A DNA stretch of 64,000 nt, taken from Marinobacterium lacunae. Lineage in GTDB: Bacteria; Pseudomonadota; Gammaproteobacteria; Pseudomonadales; Balneatricaceae. Under the pieces are notes generated by a model. That model was given only the letters and a program-made list of their open reading frames with translations, ran no database searches and was not told the origin of the DNA. The position numbers and the translations under genes were made by a program. Of this stretch, positions 57,932 to 64,000 are shown piece after piece (the stretch's first letter is position 1; every line of letters starts with the position of its first letter). The stretch spans positions 62,001-126,000 of the forward strand of contig NZ_JMQN01000048.1 in the NCBI RefSeq assembly GCF_000705555.1, written 5' to 3'.

Positions 57932-59296
57932 ATGCAAATCACTCAGGACACTATTGTTGCTCAGGCGACACCACCCGGCCGGGGCGGTGTGGGCATCATC
58001 AGAGTATCAGGCCCTCAGTCGCTGGCGCTGGCACAGCGGATGCTGGGATTTACCCCCCAACCCCGGCACGCCCATTTCGCCGCCTTTCACAACCAGCAGC
58101 GTGAAGAGCTGGATCAGGGCATCGCGATCTACTTCCCGGGTCCAAACTCATTTACCGGTGAAGATGTGGTCGAGTTCCAGGGGCATGGCGGACCGGTTAT
58201 TCTTGATCTGCTGTTGCAGGAGCTGATCGCGCTTGGCGCCCGCCCGGCGCGTCCCGGCGAGTTTTCAGAGCGCGCCTTCCTTAACGACAAGCTGGACCTT
58301 GCCCAGGCCGAGGCGATCGCGGATCTGATCGACAGCTCGTCCGAGCAGGCCGCCCGTTGTGCGCTGCGCTCGCTCCAGGGCGTGTTTTCACAGCGCGTCC
58401 ATGAACTGGTCGAAGCATTGATTCAGCTGCGGATCTATGTCGAAGCCGCGATCGACTTCCCCGAGGAGGAGATCGATTTTCTGGCTGATGGAAGGGTGCT
58501 CGGTGATCTTGAGACTATTCTCAACCAGCTGGCCGATGTCCGCCAGGAAGCCAAACAGGGCAGCCTGCTGCGAGAGGGTATGAGCGTCGTCATCGCCGGA
58601 CGACCCAACGCCGGCAAATCCAGCCTGCTCAACGCGCTTGCCGGTCGCGAGACAGCGATTGTCACCGATATTGAGGGCACCACGCGTGATGTCTTGCGCG
58701 AACATATCCACATCGATGGCATGCCGCTGCACATCATCGATACCGCTGGCCTTCGCGATGCGCCGGACGAAGTGGAGCGCATCGGTATAGACCGTGCCTG
58801 GGCCGAGATACGCAACGCCGACCGCATTTTGATGATGGTGGACAGCACCCGCTCCGCGACCACGGATCCACTCAGTCTCTGGCCCGAACTTGGTGAACAT
58901 CTGGATGACCTGAGCCACCTGACGCTGATTCGAAACAAAGCGGACCTGAGCGGCGAAGCAACGCGAATTGAACAAGTAGGTGAGCACACACTTATTGCCT
59001 TGTCAGCGAAGGATGGCGCCGGAGTCGAGTTACTGCGCGAACACCTGAAGGCGGTGATGGGCTTTTCCAGCACCACCGAGGGCGGTTTCATGGCACGCCG
59101 CCGTCATATCGATGCCCTTGAGCGCGCACGGGAACTGCTCGAAACCGGACGGGGGCAACTGAAGACCGAAGGTGCCGGTGAACTGCTGGCGGAAGACCTG
59201 CGTCTTGCTCAGCAGGTACTTGGCGAGATCACCGGCGAGTTCACACCCGATGATCTGCTCGGGCGGATTTTCAGCTCCTTCTGCATCGGCAAGTAA
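57932..59296 (+). CDS. mnmE: tRNA uridine-5-carboxymethylaminomethyl modification GTPase
   Basis: Works with MnmG to make cmnm5U34 in tRNA. The start at 57932 gives [27 protein letters not shown], the canonical N-terminus (an in-frame start nine codons upstream is rejected), and 454 residues. G-domain motifs are [12 protein letters not shown] (near 222), the switch GTTRD and [13 protein letters not shown], and the C-terminus is FCIGK with the catalytic cysteine. The next gene on the strand is a phosphopantetheinyl transferase, not mnmG. Confidence 0.97.
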   Translation: MQITQDTIVAQATPPGRGGVGIIRVSGPQSLALAQRMLGFTPQPRHAHFAAFHNQQREELDQGIAIYFPGPNSFTGEDVVEFQGHGGPVILDLLLQELIALGARPARPGEFSERAFLNDKLDLAQAEAIADLIDSSSEQAARCALRSLQGVFSQRVHELVEALIQLRIYVEAAIDFPEEEIDFLADGRVLGDLETILNQLADVRQEAKQGSLLREGMSVVIAGRPNAGKSSLLNALAGRETAIVTDIEGTTRDVLREHIHIDGMPLHIIDTAGLRDAPDEVERIGIDRAWAEIRNADRILMMVDSTRSATTDPLSLWPELGEHLDDLSHLTLIRNKADLSGEATRIEQVGEHTLIALSAKDGAGVELLREHLKAVMGFSSTTEGGFMARRRHIDALERARELLETGRGQLKTEGAGELLAEDLRLAQQVLGEITGEFTPDDLLGRIFSSFCIGK

Positions 59297-59299
59297 GGG

Positions 59300-59323
59300 T
59301 AAATTTCACGCAGGCCATAGCGT
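59300..59323 (+). promoter_or_regulatory. PvdS-type iron-starvation promoter of the PPTase gene
   Basis: TAAAT, 16 bases, CGT: exactly the PvdS -35/-10 pattern (IS box). The PPTase start is 34 bp downstream. It begins directly after the mnmE stop. Confidence 0.72.
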
Positions 59324-59356
59324 CTCTCGTTCAACATCACAGAAAAGAACGAGACG

Positions 59357-60025
59357 ATGATTGCAGAAGCACACCTGCCCCTACCCGATACCGTTAACCG
59401 CAGGGTCCGGTTCGCTACGGCCGATACTGCCCGATTGACGCATCAGAGCATTCTCCGCTGCGCCACCGTGACCCTGCCGCAGCCGTTACGCCGGGCAATA
59501 CCGGCGCGGCAACTGGAGTTCCGGGTCGGCCGACTCTGTGCGCAGAAGGTTATCCACAGCCTGACCGGCGAAAACCTCTGCCCAGGACGGGGTGCGCATG
59601 GCGAACCGCTTTGGCCCAGCGGTGTGGTGGGCTCGATCAGCCACAGCGGATCGCGTGTTCTGGTCGCCGCCGCACGAGAGTCCGATGTTCCAGCGCTGGG
59701 GCTGGATATTGAGGCCCTGTTCGATGCACCGGAACTGGCCGATCATATCCTCACGCCGCAAGAGCGGGTGCGTTTCCACCATCGTATCGACAGCCAGCTG
59801 CTGACCACCGTCTTCTCCGCCAAAGAGAGCCTCTACAAAGCCCTGTTCCCGCTGACATCGACGGCGTTCTACTTCCACGATGCCGAAGTGATCGACTGCA
59901 CCGACAATGGCCGTATCAGATTGCGGCTGCTGACCAGCCTGTCGGAGCATTGGCCTGCCGGTGCACTGGTACAGGCCCGTTGGTGCCGCCTTGAAAACTA
60001 TATCGTGACCGCCGCTCTACCCTGA
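59357..60025 (+). CDS. 4'-phosphopantetheinyl transferase (EntD/PcpS-like)
   Basis: Transfers the phosphopantetheine arm from CoA to carrier domains, here presumably the adjacent peptide synthetase. The 222-residue protein has the three superfamily motifs in order: GSISHSGSRVLVAAA, LGLDIEAL (Mg-binding Asp/Glu) and FSAKESLYKALFP. The N-terminal R-rich arrangement is like EntD, the group serving siderophore synthesis. It has an IS-box promoter and converges on the ABC exporter gene 9 bp further on. Confidence 0.9.
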   Translation: MIAEAHLPLPDTVNRRVRFATADTARLTHQSILRCATVTLPQPLRRAIPARQLEFRVGRLCAQKVIHSLTGENLCPGRGAHGEPLWPSGVVGSISHSGSRVLVAAARESDVPALGLDIEALFDAPELADHILTPQERVRFHHRIDSQLLTTVFSAKESLYKALFPLTSTAFYFHDAEVIDCTDNGRIRLRLLTSLSEHWPAGALVQARWCRLENYIVTAALP

Positions 60026-60033
60026 CCGTCCCG

Positions 60034-61719
60034 TCAGGCGGGTACGGCCGGCCGTGGCTCGATCAGCTGGCCGTTCTCCAGTTTCAGGCAGCGATCCGCC
60101 ACCGGGAAATAGCGGTCATCATGTGTCACCACCAGCACCGTTTTTCCGGCGGCTCTCAGCTCTGGCAATAACTCCTGATAGAAAACCTGCTTGAACACCG
60201 GATCCTGATCGGCTGCCCACTCATCGAACAGGTAAAAGGGTCGGTCTTCAAGATACGCAACCACCAGGGCCAATCGCTTGCGCTGACCCTGTGACAGGGC
60301 CTGGGTCGAGAAACGTCCATTGCGGATACTGACCTTGTGTGCCAGCTGCAGACGTTCGATCCAGTATTGCGCCGACCGATCAAGCGCCTCGGCAGAGCAG
60401 TTCTCCTCCAGCCTGTGCAGGGATTCGAACAGATGGAAGTCACTGAACACGGCACTGAACAGCTGCCGGTAGTTATCCTGTTGATCCGGCGCCAGCAACT
60501 GGCCATTCAGCTCAATATGCCCCTGTTGCGGCGTGTACAGGCCGACTATCAGTTTTGCCAGCGAGGTTTTACCGCTGCCGTTACCGCCAACCAAAAACAC
60601 CAACTCCCCCGGCTGGAAGTGCAGGGTGATCGGTCCGAGCGTAAACAGATTATCCTCGGCTTCCCGGTAGTACTGGTGGCTGACATTGACCAGCGCCAGA
60701 TGCTGATATGCCAGCGCCTGTGGCGCCCCGACCGGCTCGGCCTCCTGCGTCTGCTCCAGCACTGCACCTATACGCTCCAGCCCGATCCAGGCCAGATTGA
60801 TGGATGAAATATTATTCAGCAATGCATCCAGCGGCAGCAGCATGTAGAGAAATATTATCGTGTAACTGGCCGCCTGAACGGCATCGAACAGTGTTCCGGA
60901 CGCCGCCAGAAGACACATGACGCTGATAAATCCGTAGATCATCAGACTGGCCCAGCCACTGGCCAGAATATAGGTTTTCAACCCGCCGACGCGGTCCCGC
61001 TGCACCTGGTCGATACTGGTGTTCAGCTCATCGTGCAGAAAGCTCTGCGCCCGGTTACGGTTCAGTTTCAGCTCCTTGGCCCCCAAAAACAGTCCACCAA
61101 AACCCTGAAACAGACGATCCTGCATCTGCCCCGCCTGTCGAAGCCGGGTCAGCGCCCGTTTGTGTCCAAAGTGGAAACCGCCGGCACCGAGCAGTAACGC
61201 AACCGCCGCCAGCAAAAATGCTGTCCCGGACAGCCAGGCCAGGTAGGCCATGCAGCCCAACAGGATGGCACCATTTATCAGGATATTGGGTAAACAGACG
61301 AGAAACTGGGCAACCTGCTGCGCATCGTCGGTCATCACCGACTGCGCCCGCGCCGCGCCCATCAGCTCCACCTGTCTAAAGGGCGCACGTTGAATACGCT
61401 CGGCCAGATGGCGCCGCAGTTCCGCCAGCGTACCCTGGCTGAGCTTGACGAACAGCAGCCCCGAGAGCATGCGCATGCCCACCGCCAACACACAGAGCAA
61501 CAGAAACTGTCCGGCCAGCCAGATCAGGTTCGAAGGTGAAAACAGTGTCGCCTGACCATCGGAAAAGGTTTCGTTGATCAAGCCGATCAACAGCACACTG
61601 GACAAGCCGCTTGTCAGACTGGCGACCACCGCTATCAGCAAGCGGCGCCGGAATGTGCCGAGCAAACGCAGCAGCAGTTGGTTAGCCGGACGTTGTCGCC
61701 ACTCGGCGGACGTCGACAT
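60034..61719 (-). CDS. Cyclic-peptide / siderophore-type ABC exporter (PvdE/SyrD-like)
   Basis: A 561-residue half-transporter with fused membrane and ATPase domains. I choose the ATG at 61719 (MSTSAEWRQRPANQLLLRLLG); 117 more open codons upstream cross the control region and are rejected. Six membrane segments lie in residues 25-300. The ATPase has Walker A GGNGSGKTSLAKL, signature LSQGQRKRLALV and Walker B FYLFDEWAADQDP. The family exports peptide precursors to the periplasm, as PvdE does for pyoverdine. It is divergent from the synthetase, each with its own IS box. Confidence 0.88.
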   Translation of the reverse strand: MSTSAEWRQRPANQLLLRLLGTFRRRLLIAVVASLTSGLSSVLLIGLINETFSDGQATLFSPSNLIWLAGQFLLLCVLAVGMRMLSGLLFVKLSQGTLAELRRHLAERIQRAPFRQVELMGAARAQSVMTDDAQQVAQFLVCLPNILINGAILLGCMAYLAWLSGTAFLLAAVALLLGAGGFHFGHKRALTRLRQAGQMQDRLFQGFGGLFLGAKELKLNRNRAQSFLHDELNTSIDQVQRDRVGGLKTYILASGWASLMIYGFISVMCLLAASGTLFDAVQAASYTIIFLYMLLPLDALLNNISSINLAWIGLERIGAVLEQTQEAEPVGAPQALAYQHLALVNVSHQYYREAEDNLFTLGPITLHFQPGELVFLVGGNGSGKTSLAKLIVGLYTPQQGHIELNGQLLAPDQQDNYRQLFSAVFSDFHLFESLHRLEENCSAEALDRSAQYWIERLQLAHKVSIRNGRFSTQALSQGQRKRLALVVAYLEDRPFYLFDEWAADQDPVFKQVFYQELLPELRAAGKTVLVVTHDDRYFPVADRCLKLENGQLIEPRPAVPA

Positions 61720-61783
61720 CTGTGCTTGCGGTCTTTCCGATCCGTGGGTTGTCAATGTACTGGACTCCTCTGTGTGACACTCG

Positions 61784-61806
61784 CGCCAGCTATTTCGCAG
61801 CTGGCG
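61784..61806. repeat. Inverted repeat in the exporter-NRPS intergenic region
   Basis: CGCCAGCT and AGCTGGCG form a perfect 8-bp stem around a 7-base loop. It lies between the exporter IS box and start codon, within its leader, so it may be a structured leader element or a regulator site. Confidence 0.4.
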
Positions 61807-61862
61807 ATCAAGACACCGTAATCGGCCGAAACAGCCGGCACGGTGCCACACCCAGTCGACTG

Positions 61863-61886
61863 ACGTTTTCACCACGCCAAAATTTA
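61863..61886 (-). promoter_or_regulatory. PvdS-type iron-starvation promoter of the exporter gene
   Basis: On the minus strand TAAAT, 16 bases, CGT. The exporter start is about 145 bp downstream, so its leader is long. It is 40 bp from the IS box of the divergent synthetase gene. Confidence 0.7.
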
Positions 61887-61925
61887 CCCCCTCTATTGCC
61901 TGCACCTGACAAATACTGCCGGGGC

Positions 61926-61949
61926 TAAATCTACGGCGGACAAATTCGT
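61926..61949 (+). promoter_or_regulatory. PvdS-type iron-starvation promoter of the NRPS gene
   Basis: TAAAT, 16 bases, CGT, 42 bp before the synthetase start codon. Same spacing as the boxes for the PPTase and exporter genes. Confidence 0.74.
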
Positions 61950-61990
61950 CTCCCCCTGCATATTGCCCAAAGATCCATGTCGGAGGACGG

Positions 61991-64000
61991 ATGCAAACCA
62001 CCACGCTTATCGACCGTATCGCCCAATGGGCGCTGCGCACCCCGGATGCCGTTGCGGTGAGCGATGGCACCCAAAGCCTGAGCTACAGCGAACTGGAGCA
62101 ACAGGCGTGCCGCATCGCTCACGTACTTTTTCAACACCTGCGCGATCAACCCGAAACGTCCCGGAAGCAGGAGCCGGTCATCGCGCTGTGTGTATCGCGA
62201 TCCGTTGAGCTCTTCCCCTTGCTGCTGGGCATCTGGAAGGCCGGCGCCGCCTACCTGCCAATCGATCCGTCCACCCCCGTCACGAGGGTGCAGACAGTGC
62301 TTGAGGACAGCGGCGCGACGCTGCTGATCGCCGACGCCGAGATCCTCTCCGCAATGGCCGATCAGGTGCCCTGCGAGGTGATCGGGCAGCACCGGCTCGC
62401 GATAGCACCAGCCACCGCGGAGTCTGCGCTGCCGCCACCGCGTCCGTCGCAACTGGCCTATATAATCTACACCTCGGGCTCACAGGGTCTGCCCAAAGGT
62501 GTGGCGGTGGAGCACCGGGCCCTGCAGCGCCACATCGAGGCTATGGCCGGATTTTACGGCGTCACCTGCGAGCAACGTCTGTTACACCTGCAGTCGATCA
62601 GTTTCGACGGCGCAACCGAGGCCTGGCTGTTGATGCTCACGCAGGGTGCGCAACTCCACATCAGCCCCACGTCTGTGCTGGCGCCGGACGTGCTGTTCTC
62701 CCGTCTGGTGCAGCTGAAAATCGATACCCTCGGTATCGCACCCGCCTACCTTCAAGAGTTGGTGCAGTATCTGGAGCGACACAATCTGGCGCTGGGTCAG
62801 ATCCGTTTCCTGACACTGGGCGGAGAAGCCTCTCCAACCGAAAACCTGCACAGCCTGCGTACCCGCTTTCCCAATGCGCGCATCAGCAACGGATACGGCC
62901 CAACCGAAACGGTTATCACACCGATGATCTGGTCCTCCCCGGCGGACGCCTCGACCCTGCCCGAAACCCGCTACCTGCCCATCGGCACAGCCATCGGGGC
63001 ACGTAACGCCTACCTGCTGGATGAACAGATGCAGCCGGTTGCAGAGGGTGAGGTGGGTGAGCTTTACCTCGGCGGCGATATCCTCGCGCGCGGCTATCTG
63101 AATCGTCCGGGCCTCAGCGCCCAGCGCTTTATGCCGGACCCCTTCGCCAACCGCCCCGGTGCACGCCTCTATCGCACGGGCGATCTGGTGCGCCAACACG
63201 CCGACTACTGCGAATTTATCGGTCGCAACGACGATCAGATCAAGCTGCGCGGATTGCGCATCGAGCCCGGCGAGATCGAATCCTGCCTGCGTAGCCACGA
63301 GGCTATCGAAGAGGTCTGCGTACTCGCCTCAGGTGATAAGACAGGCAAGCGGCTTATCGCCTGGTATGTGCCAAAAGACCGGGACGCTACAATCGGGGAA
63401 GCCGCCCTGAAAACCTACCTGAGCGAACGCCTGCCCGACTGGATGGTGCCTGCCGCGCTGCAACCGGTATCCGAACTGCCACGCCTGAGCAGCGGCAAAC
63501 TCGACCGTCAGAGTCTGCTGGCCAGCACCGGGCGGGCGGAATCAACACCCTCGGTCAGCAATAGATCGACGCCTACGGATCGCGTACTGCGGCTGCGTGC
63601 AATCTGGGAGCAGCTGCTTGAGCGCCGCGACGTTGACTCCGCGGCGTCATTCAGCAGCCTTGGCGGCCACTCACTGCTCGCGTTGCGCCTTGTCCACGGT
63701 ATCGAGATTGAGTTCGGCGTGCGGCTGTCACTTGAGCAGTGTCACCTGCATGTGAGCCTTGATCAGCTCGATCGCACACTGGAGCGTGCCATCAATGAAC
63801 GGCGGGATGATCACCGGTTACCGATTATCGCCTCACAGATGCGTGCAATCGAAACCGGCAGCACCGACCAGACCAGGGACGACTCAAACGCTACCCAACT
63901 CGCCTACCGGTTCTGCCTGCTCGATAACCATCAGCGCGAGGCGTTGGTCGGTTCCCTGCAACAGACATCGGCGGACTTGAGCCCGCTGCCTCCGCTACCG
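61991..64000 (+). CDS. Non-ribosomal peptide synthetase, starter module (3' partial)
   Basis: A synthetase that starts directly with an adenylation domain and is open to the window end (670 codons visible). The start has GGAGGA seven bases upstream. Adenylation motifs are YTSGSQGLPKGV (A3), NGYGPTE (A5), YRTGD (A7), GRNDDQIKLRGLRIEPGEIE (A8) and LSSGKLDR (A10). A carrier domain follows with the pantetheine Ser561 in LGGHSLLAL, then the beginning of a condensation-type domain (from about 615). The specificity residues by alignment to GrsA read D-G-E-G-T-G-G-I-T; Glu at position 239 may favour a basic amino acid. The product is probably a siderophore. Confidence 0.9.
   Translation, partial: MQTTTLIDRIAQWALRTPDAVAVSDGTQSLSYSELEQQACRIAHVLFQHLRDQPETSRKQEPVIALCVSRSVELFPLLLGIWKAGAAYLPIDPSTPVTRVQTVLEDSGATLLIADAEILSAMADQVPCEVIGQHRLAIAPATAESALPPPRPSQLAYIIYTSGSQGLPKGVAVEHRALQRHIEAMAGFYGVTCEQRLLHLQSISFDGATEAWLLMLTQGAQLHISPTSVLAPDVLFSRLVQLKIDTLGIAPAYLQELVQYLERHNLALGQIRFLTLGGEASPTENLHSLRTRFPNARISNGYGPTETVITPMIWSSPADASTLPETRYLPIGTAIGARNAYLLDEQMQPVAEGEVGELYLGGDILARGYLNRPGLSAQRFMPDPFANRPGARLYRTGDLVRQHADYCEFIGRNDDQIKLRGLRIEPGEIESCLRSHEAIEEVCVLASGDKTGKRLIAWYVPKDRDATIGEAALKTYLSERLPDWMVPAALQPVSELPRLSSGKLDRQSLLASTGRAESTPSVSNRSTPTDRVLRLRAIWEQLLERRDVDSAASFSSLGGHSLLALRLVHGIEIEFGVRLSLEQCHLHVSLDQLDRTLERAINERRDDHRLPIIASQMRAIETGSTDQTRDDSNATQLAYRFCLLDNHQREALVGSLQQTSADLSPLPPLP

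Noticed and set aside
61720-62070. 117-residue N-terminal extension of the ABC exporter
   Set aside because: It would cross the divergent promoters and the start of the NRPS gene; the family begins near the ATG at 61719.

Overview
The window looks like the replication-origin neighbourhood of a gammaproteobacterial chromosome, probably a marine Oceanospirillales-type or Pseudomonas-related organism. The order dnaA-dnaN-recF-gyrB on one strand, diverging across an origin from rpmH-rnpA-yidC-mnmE, together with glyQ-glyS, trkA-rsmB-fmt-def, LysM, dprA, tsaC, hemF and aroE, closely resembles the first ~25 genes of Pseudomonas genomes. Core genes are GC-rich. No rRNA, tRNA or CRISPR array was seen. 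The species cannot be named from the sequence alone.

Layout. 1-5.4 kb: end of a MATE exporter, YheV-type zinc ribbon, a secreted alpha/beta hydrolase, oligopeptidase A (prlC) and a gamma-carbonic-anhydrase-like hexapeptide protein. 5.5-10.6 kb: a Fur-box-preceded operon of two imelysins, a di-haem oxidoreductase and a DUF1513 propeller, probably a periplasmic iron system. 10.6-27.7 kb: Lon-like protease, aroE, hemF, tsaC, dprA, LysM, def, fmt, rsmB, trkA, trkH, acyltransferase, glyQ, glyS. 27.8-34.0 kb: dicarboxylate/amino-acid symporter and aspartase behind a good sigma-54 promoter, with an adjacent two-component system whose sensor has a periplasmic amino-acid-binding-type domain. 34.2-35.3 kb: TetR regulator and HPP-family membrane protein. 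Three parS-like sites (24.25, 27.79 and 34.13 kb) mark a centromere region.

35.54-48.77 kb: a 13.2-kb Tn7-like transposon inserted directly behind the gyrB stop codon. It has tnsA-tnsB-tnsC and two tniQ genes (overlapping, leftward), an unknown membrane protein at the left end, an XRE regulator, and a complete, AT-rich type II CBASS anti-phage operon: CapV patatin phospholipase, DncV-like cyclic dinucleotide synthase, Cap2 E1-E2 fusion and Cap3 JAMM peptidase. The right end has three tandem 22-bp transposase-site repeats. A second, solo right-type end lies back-to-back with the left end and suggests an earlier element at the same site.

48.8-59.3 kb: gyrB, recF, dnaN, dnaA, the probable oriC with DnaA boxes and an AT-rich stretch, then rpmH, rnpA, yidC, mnmE. 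59.3-64 kb: a siderophore-type locus of phosphopantetheinyl transferase, cyclic-peptide ABC exporter and a non-ribosomal peptide synthetase running off the end. All three genes have an upstream TAAAT-N16-CGT element, the form of the PvdS iron-starvation promoter, so they probably form one ECF-sigma-controlled regulon. Two features stand out: the gyrB-targeting Tn7-like element carrying CBASS, and the self-contained sigma-54 aspartase circuit.
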